Source: an uncultured Mycoplasmatota bacterium
Lineage (GTDB): Bacteria > Bacillota_I > Bacilli_A > RF39 > UBA660
Length of the DNA: 36,317 nt
Direction: 5' to 3'
Assembly: GCA_900546055.1 (NCBI GenBank)
Contig: URBG01000014.1
Coordinates: 1-36,317 of the forward strand
Every line of letters begins with the position of its first letter. Positions within the stretch are counted from its first letter, which is position 1. The position numbers and the translations under genes were made by a program. Below the pieces are notes generated by a model. That model made no database searches, had not been told where the DNA came from, and saw only the letters and a program-made list of their open reading frames with translations. Positions 16,473-24,094 of the stretch are shown one piece after another.

Positions 16473-16973
16473 TTAATTATTTTCACTTTCTAAATTTTGA
16501 CTATGTAAGTCTAAACAAATTGATAAATCTCTAACTGTACCCATAAGTCCAGAAGCAAGCATTGTAAGTAATCCTTCTCTTGATGGGATAGTTGATAATT
16601 CTTTTAATTTTGCTTCGTCAGCAATTTCACCATCAACAATTCCGACTTTAAGAACTAAAGCTGGATGTTTTTTTGCAAAATCGCTTAACGCTTTGATTGG
16701 TGCAACTGCATCAGTACCAAAAGCTACCGCCTTAGGTCCTTCAAGTTCAGCTGCCAAATCAATTTTTAATGAGTCTAAAGCTCTTCTAACTAAAGTATTT
16801 TTATAAACCTTAAGTTCAGAACCGCTTTCTCTAAGAATTCTTCTTAAAGCATTAGTTTCCATAGCTGTAAGCCCTTGGTATTCAAAGAATACTACTGAAG
16901 AAGCATTACTAGCCTTTTCGCTAATCTCATTAATGGTTTCTTGTTTCTTATCTAAAATCTTTTGGTTAGCCAT
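16473..16973 (-). CDS. rplJ: 50S ribosomal protein L10
   Basis: A 166-residue L10, the base of the L7/L12 stalk. Family landmarks: ANQKILDKKQETINEI at the N-terminus, SVVFFEYQGLTAMETNALRRILRESG, and KVYKNTLVRRAL, with the C-terminal helix that binds L12 dimers (GLMGTVRDLSICLDLHSQ). In Bacillota L10 binds its own leader RNA to limit rplJL expression, and that leader is recognisable upstream. ATG 16973 follows AGAGGAGGTG. Confidence 0.98.
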   Translation of the reverse strand: MANQKILDKKQETINEISEKASNASSVVFFEYQGLTAMETNALRRILRESGSELKVYKNTLVRRALDSLKIDLAAELEGPKAVAFGTDAVAPIKALSDFAKKHPALVLKVGIVDGEIADEAKLKELSTIPSREGLLTMLASGLMGTVRDLSICLDLHSQNLESENN

Positions 16974-17006
16974 TTAGCACCTCCTCTTTATATTTTATAA
17001 TTCCGT

Positions 17007-17100
17007 AAAAAAGCCCCATCATAGACAGGGCGAAAAGACTTAATTAAATAAGTTCCCTCGGTAGGAAATTAAGCATTAACTGCACCTACTGTCTACGGTA
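17007..17100 (-). ncRNA. L10 leader RNA with attenuator (autoregulation of rplJL)
   Basis: The minus-strand leader between promoter and rplJ carries the Bacillota L10 leader signature: GACAGTAGGTGC early on, then CCTACCGAGG, followed by a terminator stem-loop GCCC...GGGC (17013-17031) and six T (17012-17007). TAGACAG near the 5' end (17095-17089) can pair with CTGTCTA in the terminator stem (17028-17022), a built-in antiterminator. Known L10 leaders bind the L10-L12 complex and favour termination. Confidence 0.88.
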
Positions 17101-17119
17101 TTATTTCAAAAACAAATTC

Positions 17120-17148
17120 ATTATATCATAATGTAAATTATTTGTCAA
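17120..17148 (-). promoter_or_regulatory. Perfect consensus SigA promoter of rplJL
   Basis: TTGACA (17148-17143), 17-base spacer, TATAAT (17125-17120). The -35 box lies inside the last codons of rplA, so the promoter is nested in the end of the upstream gene. Confidence 0.92.
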
Positions 17149-17833
17149 AGCTATTAACATCAATTTTTATGCCAGGTCCCATTGTTGAAGCAATTGATAT
17201 GTTTTTAACATATGTTCCTTTAACAACTGCAGGTTTTGACTTAATAATTAATGATACAAAGGCACTTAAATTTTCTAGTAAATCTTCTTCGCTAAAAGAA
17301 ACTTTACCAATTAATACGTGTACATTACCATAAGAATCTGTACGGTATTCAACACGTCCTTTTTTAACTTCTTCAACCGCTTTAGCAGTATCTAAAGTAA
17401 CAGTACCAGTTTTAGGGTTAGGCATTAAACCTTTAGGTCCTAAAATACGACCAATTTTACCTAGCGCTGGCATCATATCAGGTGTTGCGATCATTACGTC
17501 GAAATCAAACCAATTTTCTTTTTGGATTTTATCAAGCATATCTGTGTCGCCAACGTAATCAGCACCAGCATCTTTAGCTGCTTTAGCTGCTTCACCTTTA
17601 GCAATAACTAAAACTTTTTTAGTCTTACCAGTACCCTTAGGAAGAACTACAGCTCCTCTTAATTGTTGGTCAGCTTTTTTTGTATCTAAATTTAAACGCA
17701 TTGCAAGTTCTACAGATGCATCGAAGCTAGCAATTGAAGTTTCTTTAACTAATTTAACTGCTTCTTCTTTAGTATATAATTTACCTTTTTCAACTTTTTC
17801 TAAAGCTTCTATATACTTTTTGCCTTTTTTCAT
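17138..17833 (-). CDS. rplA: 50S ribosomal protein L1
   Basis: A 231-residue L1 of full length. Conserved pieces: GKKYIEALEKVEKGKLYTKEEAVKLVKE, FDASVELAMRLNLDTKKADQQLRG, and MPALGKIGRILGPKGLMPNPKTGTVT (the rRNA-binding signature). L1 forms the mobile stalk at the E-site and is a translational repressor of the L11 operon; a candidate L1 target lies immediately upstream. ATG 17833 follows AAGGAGGTA. Confidence 0.99.
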   Translation of the reverse strand: MKKGKKYIEALEKVEKGKLYTKEEAVKLVKETSIASFDASVELAMRLNLDTKKADQQLRGAVVLPKGTGKTKKVLVIAKGEAAKAAKDAGADYVGDTDMLDKIQKENWFDFDVMIATPDMMPALGKIGRILGPKGLMPNPKTGTVTLDTAKAVEEVKKGRVEYRTDSYGNVHVLIGKVSFSEEDLLENLSAFVSLIIKSKPAVVKGTYVKNISIASTMGPGIKIDVNSFDK

Positions 17834-17848
17834 TTTTTCTTACCTCCT

Positions 17849-17893
17849 TATGTGGTTCAAGTGGAAATCAGTTTGCGGACTCCTCCCACATAG
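17849..17893 (-). promoter_or_regulatory. Putative L1-binding RNA element before rplA
   Basis: The minus strand folds as ATGTGG...CCACAT enclosing GGGAGGAGTCCGC and a GATTTCCACTTGA stretch, resembling the rRNA-like L1 target found in rplK-rplA mRNAs of many bacteria (GTGGGAGG at the start of the internal loop). The 3' arm ends just before the rplA ribosome binding site. Recognition is from the pattern, not from a model search. Confidence 0.5.
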
Positions 17894-17916
17894 GTTAAAC
17901 CTATGTTTAATTTAAA

Positions 17917-18339
17917 TTATCTTTCTACTTTAATTCCCATATTTAAAGCTGTACCCTCAACAATTTTCATTGCTTCTTCTACTGTGTAACAGTTTAAATC
18001 TGGAAGTTTTGTTTCAGCAATTTCTTTTAATTGGTCTTCAGTAATAGTTCCAACAGTCTCGTTTTTACCATTAACTGCGCCCTTCTTTATTTTACAAGCC
18101 TTCTTTAATAAGAATGCAGCTGGTGGAGTTTTAATTACAAAATCGAAAGTTCTATCTTCATAAATAGAAATCTCAACTGGTAAAATGTCACCCATCTTAT
18201 CTTTAGTTGCATCATTATATTGACTGCAGAATTCTTGTAAGTTAATTCCCGCTGGTCCTAAAACCGTTCCAACTGGTGGTGCCGGATTTGCCTGTCCTGC
18301 TGGAATTTGTAACTTAATTTTCTTTGAAATATTTGCCAC
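17917..18339 (-). CDS. rplK: 50S ribosomal protein L11
   Basis: A 140-residue L11: KLQIPAGQANPAPPVGTVLGPAGINLQEFC, the linker, and the C-terminal rRNA-binding domain ending in TVEEAMKIVEGTALNMGIKV. It forms the GTPase-associated centre with 23S rRNA. The start is set at the GTG at 18339 (MANISKKIK), because the longer frame's GTG at 18348 lies within the AGGAGGTG ribosome binding site. It leads the rplK-rplA unit. Confidence 0.98.
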   Translation of the reverse strand: MANISKKIKLQIPAGQANPAPPVGTVLGPAGINLQEFCSQYNDATKDKMGDILPVEISIYEDRTFDFVIKTPPAAFLLKKACKIKKGAVNGKNETVGTITEDQLKEIAETKLPDLNCYTVEEAMKIVEGTALNMGIKVER

Positions 18340-18364
18340 GAAAAACACCTCCTAATATATTTTT

Positions 18365-18399
18365 CCGCGTTGTGGTATAAATGCTCCACGCTCCCACTT
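18365..18399 (-). promoter_or_regulatory. Structured leader of rplK, possible second L1-like element
   Basis: Between promoter and rplK the minus strand reads GTGGGAGCGTGGAGC...CCACAACGCGG: CGTGG / CCACAACG segments can pair, and GTGGGAG matches the start of the element before rplA. L1 feedback on the L11 operon is established in bacteria, so a second target at the operon start is reasonable but unproven. Confidence 0.4.
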
Positions 18400-18432
18400 A
18401 TATATCTATATTTAAAATAATATAGCCTTATC

Positions 18433-18461
18433 ATAATATCACATTTTAAAACAATTGTAAA
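18433..18461 (-). promoter_or_regulatory. SigA promoter of rplK-rplA
   Basis: TTTACA (18461-18456), 17-base spacer, TATTAT (18438-18433), located directly after the nusG stop codon. Confidence 0.7.
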
Positions 18462-18463
18462 CC

Positions 18464-18988
18464 TTATGCTTTATTAATTTGTGATAATTCCAATTCGACG
18501 ATTGTCTCTTGACCAAATAAATCTAAAGCAACCTCTAATTTTGCATTTTCTAAATCAATAGTTTTAACAGTACCATACATATTAGTAAAAGGTCCATCAA
18601 CAACTTCAACTTTATCTCCAGCTGCAAGTTCATTAGCCATATCTAATCTGCTCATACCCATTGTTCCTAATATTCTGTCAACTTCTTGTGGTGTTAATGG
18701 GAATGGTTTTGCACCTTTTCCTGAAGACCCAATAAATCCGGTCACTCCTGGTGTATTACGAACAATAAACCAAGCTTCATCAGTCATGATCATCTCTACT
18801 AGTATATACCCAGGAAACATTTTTTTAACTTTTTCTTTGCCTTTATCATCAATTTCTTTTTGTTCAGGAACGACTACTCTTAAAATATAATCTTCCATTC
18901 CCATTGAATTAGCACGCATTTCTAATTTTTCTTTAACCTTATTCTCATGCCCAGAATAAGTGTTTACAACATACCATTCTTTTTGCAT
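18464..18988 (-). CDS. nusG: Transcription termination/antitermination factor NusG
   Basis: A 174-residue NusG. The N-terminal NGN domain starts QKEWYVVNTYSGHENKVKEKLE and contains MFPGYILVEMIMTDEAWFIVRNTPGVTGFIG; the C-terminal KOW domain is AGDKVEVVDGPFTNMYGTVKTID. It binds the RNA polymerase clamp made by RpoB/RpoC encoded nearby. The start codon shares its base 18988 with the secE stop, so the pair is translationally coupled. Confidence 0.98.
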   Translation of the reverse strand: MQKEWYVVNTYSGHENKVKEKLEMRANSMGMEDYILRVVVPEQKEIDDKGKEKVKKMFPGYILVEMIMTDEAWFIVRNTPGVTGFIGSSGKGAKPFPLTPQEVDRILGTMGMSRLDMANELAAGDKVEVVDGPFTNMYGTVKTIDLENAKLEVALDLFGQETIVELELSQINKA

Positions 18989-19176
18989 TATTTAAGTCCC
19001 TCCGCTAATGATCTAGCTCCAGCAATAATAAAGTCTGAAGCAACAAAGAAAGCAGCAAAGACAATGATACAAGCAAGTACTGCTACTGAATATTTAATCA
19101 TATCCTTTTTCTTTGGCCATCTAACACGGCTCATTTCTTTTTTAACACCGGCAAAAAATTTCTTGATTTTCTGCAT
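18988..19176 (-). CDS. secE: Preprotein translocase subunit SecE
   Basis: A 62-residue SecE with the amphipathic IKKFFAGVKKEMSRVRWPKKKDMIKYS segment and one C-terminal membrane helix, which clamps SecY in the translocon. The ATG at 19176 is chosen: it follows TAGGTGAG, whereas a longer in-frame start 87 bases upstream has no ribosome binding site and would lie at the promoter. In Bacillus rpmG (L33) precedes secE; the 108 bases upstream here are too short to hold one. Confidence 0.96.
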   Translation of the reverse strand: MQKIKKFFAGVKKEMSRVRWPKKKDMIKYSVAVLACIIVFAAFFVASDFIIAGARSLAEGLK

Positions 19177-19241
19177 ATTCTCACCTACTTTTAATATTAT
19201 GTTTTTTCCAAATAAAAAACACCTTTTTTGTGTCCAAATAC

Positions 19242-19270
19242 ATATTATCAAGTATTTAGTCAAAAGTCAA
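19242..19270 (-). promoter_or_regulatory. SigA promoter of secE-nusG
   Basis: TTGACT (19270-19265), 17-base spacer, TAATAT (19247-19242). It leaves a leader of about 65 bases with an A/T-rich imperfect hairpin before secE. Confidence 0.75.
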
Positions 19271-19284
19271 GTGTTTTTATTGTT

Positions 19285-20226
19285 TTATCCTTCTTTTTTA
19301 TTCGCATTATAATACTGCGTTGCATGTCTAACAACTAAAGGCCCAAAACTTTTTTGTTTTTCTTGTGGTGCCTCCTTTGGTTTTATTTCCTCGCACAAAC
19401 CTTCTACTGTTTCAAGTCCACCAGCTAAACGTAATTTTTCTTCCAAAAGTGCATTTTCTTGGCTTTCAATATCATCTAGCTCAGCTTCCATTTCATTCTT
19501 CTTTTGTTTTGCCAAATCCAAATCATCTTGCCTAGGAATATCCAATTCTTTTTTCCTAGTAGCAATCAAATTAGGAATTTCTTCTTCTTTTTCACGCGCT
19601 TTAACTAGTTTACTTTGTATTTTGTCTAATCTTTCTTCAATAATTTTTTTTGCTTTTAAAACGGAAATTGACCCAAATGTTTTAGCGCTCATTTTCACCC
19701 CACAAAACCAAGAACCGGCAAATACTAACCCACCAGCAATTACAGGCGCAAGTGTACTTCCCAAAACAGAATACGGTTCAATTAAAACAAACGCAGACAG
19801 TCCGGCAATTACAGCTAAAAATGTCGCGATGAATGATGCAAGAGTAAAACTAACTGCCTCAAATTTAGAACTAGGAAAGTCATAAGAATAACGTCTTACT
19901 TTCTTTACGCCATTATCTATAAAATTATTTAAATCATAAAGATCTGCTCGCAAATCCCTTTCATCTATTTCTAAAGAAAATATTTCTTCAGCTATAGTTC
20001 TTTTTTGCTCTTTAATCTTGACAATTGTTGGGTCTTCATCAGCTGATTCGATTTCAGATGCGATTTGCTCAATTTTTTCAGTTTGAATAGATAATTCCTT
20101 TTTCAAAGTTTCCTTTTTAACTCTCGTATTTTCTAAATCTCTACTGACTAAAGCTAGCCTACCTTCTTTCCCCTTTTTAACTTTATTTAATCGTTCTAGT
20201 GGAACGCTTCCTTTTACTTCTGTCAT
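19285..20226 (-). CDS. Two-transmembrane coiled-coil protein of unknown function
   Basis: A 313-residue protein made of an N-terminal coiled coil (about residues 5-110, Lys/Glu-rich), two adjacent membrane helices (about 125-175, with SFTLASFIATFLAVIAGLSA and VIAGGLVFAGSWFCG), and a second long coiled coil (about 185-270), ending in a basic tail. Both coiled coils would lie on the cytoplasmic side. No family recognised; the architecture suggests a membrane-tethered scaffold. It has its own promoter and no clear terminator before secE, so some read-through into secE is possible. ATG 20226 follows AGGGGGAAG. Confidence 0.72.
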   Translation of the reverse strand: MTEVKGSVPLERLNKVKKGKEGRLALVSRDLENTRVKKETLKKELSIQTEKIEQIASEIESADEDPTIVKIKEQKRTIAEEIFSLEIDERDLRADLYDLNNFIDNGVKKVRRYSYDFPSSKFEAVSFTLASFIATFLAVIAGLSAFVLIEPYSVLGSTLAPVIAGGLVFAGSWFCGVKMSAKTFGSISVLKAKKIIEERLDKIQSKLVKAREKEEEIPNLIATRKKELDIPRQDDLDLAKQKKNEMEAELDDIESQENALLEEKLRLAGGLETVEGLCEEIKPKEAPQEKQKSFGPLVVRHATQYYNANKKEG

Positions 20227-20248
20227 TTAACTTCCCCCTGTTAAATTA

Positions 20249-20277
20249 ATTTTAACATTTAACACGTGAAATTTCAA
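20249..20277 (-). promoter_or_regulatory. SigA promoter of the coiled-coil gene
   Basis: TTGAAA (20277-20272), 17-base spacer, TAAAAT (20254-20249), about 22 bases before the start codon. Confidence 0.7.
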
Positions 20278-20278
20278 G

Positions 20279-20304
20279 AAAAAAAGAGAATACAAAATTT
20301 CTCT
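20279..20304 (-). terminator. Second terminator downstream of the lipoprotein gene
   Basis: AGAGAA / TTCTCT stem with an 8-base AT loop followed by seven T on the minus strand. It backs up the stronger hairpin at 20330-20375 and insulates the coiled-coil gene promoter. Confidence 0.65.
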
Positions 20305-20317
20305 TAGTAAATTGCAA

Positions 20318-20396
20318 ATAGTAACAGTAGAATAAAAACCCACAACGTTGGTCTCCAAAACCAAATACCGTGGGTCCAAATTCTGATCCCCTGCCA
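20318..20396 (+). pseudogene. Degenerate tRNA-Trp(CCA) remnant
   Basis: The plus strand resembles Bacillota tRNA-Trp in three blocks. A D-arm-like stretch ATAGTAACAGTAGAATA (20318-20334) parallels ATAGTTTAACGGTAGAACA. A perfect anticodon arm TTGGT-CTCCAAA-ACCAA (20348-20364) has anticodon CCA. The T-arm-to-CCA end is GTGGGTCCAAATTCTGA then TCCCCTGCCA (to 20396). The 5' acceptor strand is missing, about 12 extra bases separate D and anticodon arms, and the T stem no longer pairs well, so it cannot be a working tRNA. It may derive from the tRNA-Trp often found near secE in Bacillota, but it points opposite to secE. Confidence 0.55.
20330..20375 (-). terminator. Terminator of the lipoprotein gene formed by the tRNA-Trp remnant
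   Basis: On the minus strand ACCCAC (20375-20370) pairs with GTGGGT (20343-20338), enclosing the TTGGT/ACCAA anticodon stem, and is followed by TTTTTATT. The hairpin therefore ends transcripts from 20475-21131. Its outer stem uses the extra bases inserted in the tRNA remnant. Confidence 0.68.
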
Positions 20397-20474
20397 AATT
20401 ATTATAAGTTGCTTTTACTTTATTAATTTATATATTATTACTTCACCAACACGATTTTCCAAAAAACTTCTTTT

Positions 20475-21131
20475 TTAATTACTTTTAGTATAAGTTCTTC
20501 CTGACATAACCGCTCTATTATAATCACTATACATATCAAAAGTTGTTTCTTGTACAAAACCATTATCAACTGTTACACATATTCCATTAATGCCATCATT
20601 CAAAATATGAACATTGTCATCACCGTCAGTATATATTTGAAACACCCCAAGTGAAGTTTCCTGTTCTTCCTCTAAGCAGCCCCAACAAACCTCATTATCC
20701 TTTGGTGAATTAATATCCACTTCAGACCACAAAGTCGCAGATGAAGTATCACCATCAACCATTTTTCTTTCAGAATCATAAGGATTATATGGAATTTTAC
20801 CTTGATTTTTTAAACTTTCAAAAACATCTTCTTTATTTTCTACTCCAAAAGGAGCATATGGTTCAAAAACAAAATAAGAAACCCCATCTAGTCCATAAAT
20901 AATTGCTGTATTAACTATTCCATCTTCTGTGTATCTAGGATAAACAACATCCACAAGTTCACCATTTTCAACCTTGACAAACTTCTCATCAGATGACATA
21001 AAATTAATTTCCTTAATTTCAGTAGAACCAGTCTCCTGTTTATTTGATTGACATCCTCCTAAAAGCAATGATGCTCCAGCTACTCCTAATAACCCAACAA
21101 ACTCACGTCTACTCAATACTAATTTTTCCAT
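20475..21131 (-). CDS. Tat-type signal lipoprotein of unknown function
   Basis: A 218-residue protein starting at ATG 21131 (after AAGGGGGG; a longer frame to 21170 lacks a ribosome binding site). The N-terminus MEKLVLSRREFVGLLGVAG has a twin-arginine motif (SRREF, Arg8-Arg9) followed by a hydrophobic core and a lipobox LGGC with Cys27, so a Tat-exported or at least lipid-anchored exterior protein is predicted. The mature part is acidic with a CWGC pair near the middle (about residue 155), which could bind metal or form a disulfide. No enzyme family recognised. It stands alone with its own promoter and terminator. Confidence 0.75.
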   Translation of the reverse strand: MEKLVLSRREFVGLLGVAGASLLLGGCQSNKQETGSTEIKEINFMSSDEKFVKVENGELVDVVYPRYTEDGIVNTAIIYGLDGVSYFVFEPYAPFGVENKEDVFESLKNQGKIPYNPYDSERKMVDGDTSSATLWSEVDINSPKDNEVCWGCLEEEQETSLGVFQIYTDGDDNVHILNDGINGICVTVDNGFVQETTFDMYSDYNRAVMSGRTYTKSN

Positions 21132-21166
21132 TTTTATTTTTCCCCCCCTTGATTTGATTAATGAGT

Positions 21167-21195
21167 ACACTACAACATATTCCCTATAATGTCAA
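21167..21195 (-). promoter_or_regulatory. Candidate promoter of the lipoprotein gene
   Basis: TTGACA (21195-21190), 17-base spacer, TAGTGT (21172-21167). The -35 is perfect but the -10 is poor. Confidence 0.45.
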
Positions 21196-21243
21196 ATTCA
21201 AATTTAAGCAAAACAAGAAGAAAGCTTTATAAAAACCTTTATA

Positions 21244-21903
21244 CTAAAAATGCAATCTTCTTTTTAATTCCTCAATCACTAAATCACCAGCAAATACAAA
21301 CATCGTCATTAAAGCTATTAAATTCAAAAAGAAACAAATCACTGACGGGTAATAAACATTTACTATTCCAGTTAAACAAAAGATCACAGGTATTAAGCCT
21401 AAAATAATTGTTAATAAAAAGTAAAATATATATTCGGTAATATAAATTTTCATTACTTTAATAATAATAGCCATATCAATACTGCCAACTAAACAAATAA
21501 TTGGAATAACATAAGTAAGCGACCAGCCATGCCTTCCTGTAAAATAATCCCAAAGTAAAGATAATATGGAAATTACTACAATTTGCCATAAAATTGTTTT
21601 AGGTACGTTTCTATGCCTATTTATTGCTACTCTAAGAATCAATATCAAACAAGCAAATCCTGCTACGACAAATATACTAAAATTCACTCCCGTTGGAACC
21701 ATGACATCTATTAAAATACATATACTAGAAATTACCAACGAAATAAAAATTAACAATCTAAAAAATAAAGAATATTTTTTGTAAATTGTTGGCACGTAAG
21801 GAAAAACATTATCCGTTACTTCCCCTGCAACTAACCCCTGGCATAAAGGACATTTATCGTGTTTTCCAACAATTGATACTTTGCATTTATCACAATATTT
21901 CAC
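21244..21903 (-). CDS. Zinc-ribbon integral membrane protein (DUF6320-like)
   Basis: A 219-residue protein: an N-terminal zinc ribbon (CDKC at residues 4-7 and CPLC at 18-21), a short linker with NVFPYVPTIYKKYSLFFR, then six or so membrane helices. The layout and the neighbours (alpha/beta hydrolase and acyltransferase) match a conserved Bacillota cassette in which this protein is annotated DUF6320; that name is given from memory. Function unknown; it may help membrane delivery of the acylated product. It is third in the operon, one base after the acyltransferase stop. Confidence 0.75.
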   Translation of the reverse strand: MKYCDKCKVSIVGKHDKCPLCQGLVAGEVTDNVFPYVPTIYKKYSLFFRLLIFISLVISSICILIDVMVPTGVNFSIFVVAGFACLILILRVAINRHRNVPKTILWQIVVISILSLLWDYFTGRHGWSLTYVIPIICLVGSIDMAIIIKVMKIYITEYIFYFLLTIILGLIPVIFCLTGIVNVYYPSVICFFLNLIALMTMFVFAGDLVIEELKRRLHF

Positions 21904-21904
21904 C

Positions 21905-23167
21905 TTATTCCTCCTCAGTTAAATTAGTTGCAATCGTGACATTCAAACCAAGATCAGTTAAAATCCTAAAGAAATTACACATAACATTCGTACTAACAAA
22001 TGCTGATGTAAAACCGATTGTCAGTTCGTCATTATATGAACATACACATAGTTGCTGCTTTAAAGTACTAGTAAAAACTGAAAAGCGTTTGATGTATGGA
22101 CTAAATTCTGAAGGTAATGACACCTTACCAATGTTTGACAAACAGCCAGTTATATTAAGTTCTGTTATATATGAACTTGTTTTTAAAATAATATTTTTAA
22201 TAAATAATGGTACAAATTTAACAATAAAATTATGTTCTAAGGCCGCAAACTTATTCATCTGCCCTTCAATATACTCAGTTTCTAATTCCTTAGCAAGTTG
22301 ATCTTTCACCGACGAAATAATATCCTTTAAATCATGAGAATTATCTTTAAATGAATAAGGAATATTAATTACGCTAAAGAAATTTCTTGCAGTGGCCGAT
22401 TCAAAGTATTTGCGTAAATTAACTGGAATAGTTACTACTAAAGGTTTCTTTTGATCTCTCAAGCTCATGTCTTCATAAACCGCAAGCATATAAACAGCTG
22501 TTAAAAAGCTTGTCATTGTCGCATCATACTTATGTGCTATTTTTAATACCTCGCTAGTTTTAAGATATCCTTCCATTACTCGAATATTACTATTAAGCCT
22601 TTCACCTTTAAACTGATAAGCAATCTTCGACGGTAAGGTTACTTTCTTTTTCTTCGAATCATAGTATTTATCAAAACTATCATCCGTCTTTTCCATATCA
22701 GTCGCATCATACTCTAAAGTTGGAATCTTTTTATCTTTAAAATATTTATCCGTTAAATAAAAATGAACTAAAACCTTTAAAAATTCCATCGCTCCCGTTC
22801 CGTCAGTAATCGCATGATAAACTTCCAAGTTTATTCTTTTTTTAAAATAAGATACTCTAAACAAAAGCGCTTTAGAATTATTATCATACAAAGCACTACA
22901 TGGTGGTAAAACCTCTTCCGTAACTTTAGGTACCTCTTCTGTCGTTTCCAAGAAATACCAAAATACACCTTGTTTTAAAACAACCCTAAAACCAGGGAAT
23001 AAAACGATCGTTTTTTCTAAAGCTCCCTGTAGACATATAGGTTCTACATTCTCATTAAGTTCACATGAAAAGCGAAAAACTTTTGGATCTCTTTTTGTAC
23101 TAGTTGGCGGAAATATTTTTGCTACATTGTCCAAACGAAACCATTTACTTTTTTGCATTACTTTCAC
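21905..23167 (-). CDS. Condensation-type (alcohol acetyltransferase-like) acyltransferase
   Basis: A 420-residue enzyme of the CoA-dependent acyltransferase/condensation superfamily (alcohol acetyltransferase, PapA-like). The catalytic HxxxDG motif is at H118-A-I-T-D122-G123. N-terminal WFRLDNVAKIFPP and C-terminal NITGCLSNIGKVSLP with a following FxSTLKQQLCVCSYNDELTIGF segment are typical of this group. It transfers an acyl group to a hydroxyl or amine of an unknown acceptor. Its start overlaps the end of the hydrolase gene by 23 bases and its stop is one base from the zinc-ribbon gene, so the three form one coupled operon. Confidence 0.85.
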   Translation of the reverse strand: MKVMQKSKWFRLDNVAKIFPPTSTKRDPKVFRFSCELNENVEPICLQGALEKTIVLFPGFRVVLKQGVFWYFLETTEEVPKVTEEVLPPCSALYDNNSKALLFRVSYFKKRINLEVYHAITDGTGAMEFLKVLVHFYLTDKYFKDKKIPTLEYDATDMEKTDDSFDKYYDSKKKKVTLPSKIAYQFKGERLNSNIRVMEGYLKTSEVLKIAHKYDATMTSFLTAVYMLAVYEDMSLRDQKKPLVVTIPVNLRKYFESATARNFFSVINIPYSFKDNSHDLKDIISSVKDQLAKELETEYIEGQMNKFAALEHNFIVKFVPLFIKNIILKTSSYITELNITGCLSNIGKVSLPSEFSPYIKRFSVFTSTLKQQLCVCSYNDELTIGFTSAFVSTNVMCNFFRILTDLGLNVTIATNLTEEE

Positions 23168-24077
23168 CGCCTTTTAAAAACGTATTGATATATTTATAAC
23201 TTTCTTCTAGAGGGCCAGGAATTAAAGAAAGTGAGAAAAAGCCATGAATTGTATCTTTAATTTCATGAATTTCCACTTTATTATGATAATCTCTAAGTCG
23301 ATATCCATACGCCTCACCTTCATCACGTAAAGGATCATGCTCAGCCGTAATAATCAAAGTGTCTGGTTGATTAGATAAATCATCAGCTAATAATGGTGCG
23401 AAATAAGGGCTATTAAAGTCTTCCTTATTTTGAATATAAAGTTCCATATATTCTCTTAATTTTTTAGCTGTTAAAACATAATCTTCGCCTTTTTCTCTAA
23501 CTGAAATAAAAGGAGAATCTTTACTATGATCATTATAAGTCGCTGGATAAATCAATATTTGTCTTTGTGGATAAAATTCTTCCTTATCACGAGCCATCAA
23601 CGATACTACGGCCGCTAGATTACCACCTGCTGAATCGCCAATCAACGTAATATTTTCTGAAGGGACTTTTAAAAGCGTATGATTTATAAATAAATCCTTA
23701 GCCACTGCATAACAATCTTCAACCGCTGCTGGATATGGAAATTCCGGCGCCAAACGATAATCCACCGAAACTACCACATGATCAGTTTGTTTAGCTAAAG
23801 TAACGCATGTCTTATTATAACTATCTAAAGTCCCAGTTACCCAGCCACCGCCATGAAAGAAAAGTAAAACTTTATCACTTTCCTTTTCTGGAAAAAAGAC
23901 TCTAACTTTTATATTTTTTCCATCTACTTCGATTTCACTATCAACAGTTTTACTTAAAAACTGCAGATAAGGAAAATGAAAAATTTCTACAATTTTCCTT
24001 TGTAATTTATATGATTTAGTTAAATCAACATTTGCTGCCGAAATTACCTTTAATGCTTTTTTTACTATTTTTTTCAT
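23145..24077 (-). CDS. Alpha/beta hydrolase, hormone-sensitive lipase family esterase
   Basis: A 310-residue esterase of the HSL/acetyl-hydrolase family. The oxyanion motif HGGGW is at 75-79, VDYRLAPEFPYPAA at about 105-117, the nucleophile elbow GDSAGGNLAA has Ser149, and the Asp and His of the triad lie in AEHDPLRDEG and IHGFFSL. It hydrolyses short acyl esters or amides; no signal peptide, but the N-terminus is basic and hydrophobic. First gene of the hydrolase/acyltransferase/zinc-ribbon operon: the pairing with an acyltransferase suggests acyl removal and addition on a shared substrate. ATG 24077 follows GGTGA. Confidence 0.92.
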   Translation of the reverse strand: MKKIVKKALKVISAANVDLTKSYKLQRKIVEIFHFPYLQFLSKTVDSEIEVDGKNIKVRVFFPEKESDKVLLFFHGGGWVTGTLDSYNKTCVTLAKQTDHVVVSVDYRLAPEFPYPAAVEDCYAVAKDLFINHTLLKVPSENITLIGDSAGGNLAAVVSLMARDKEEFYPQRQILIYPATYNDHSKDSPFISVREKGEDYVLTAKKLREYMELYIQNKEDFNSPYFAPLLADDLSNQPDTLIITAEHDPLRDEGEAYGYRLRDYHNKVEIHEIKDTIHGFFSLSLIPGPLEESYKYINTFLKGGESNAKK

Positions 24078-24094
24078 ATTTTCACCATGCCTTA

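Noticed and set aside
17889..17907. Palindrome ACATAGGTTTAACCTATGT after rplK as an independent operator
   Set aside because: It overlaps the candidate L1 element and has no T run; it is most simply an alternative fold of that leader.
19177..19284. A short rpmG (L33) gene ahead of secE as in Bacillus
   Set aside because: The interval is 108 bases, contains the secE promoter, and no frame resembles L33.
20318..20396. A T-box or tryptophan-responsive leader instead of a tRNA remnant
   Set aside because: There is no T-box sequence, no plus-strand gene follows, and the GCCA end and CCA anticodon loop fit a tRNA body.
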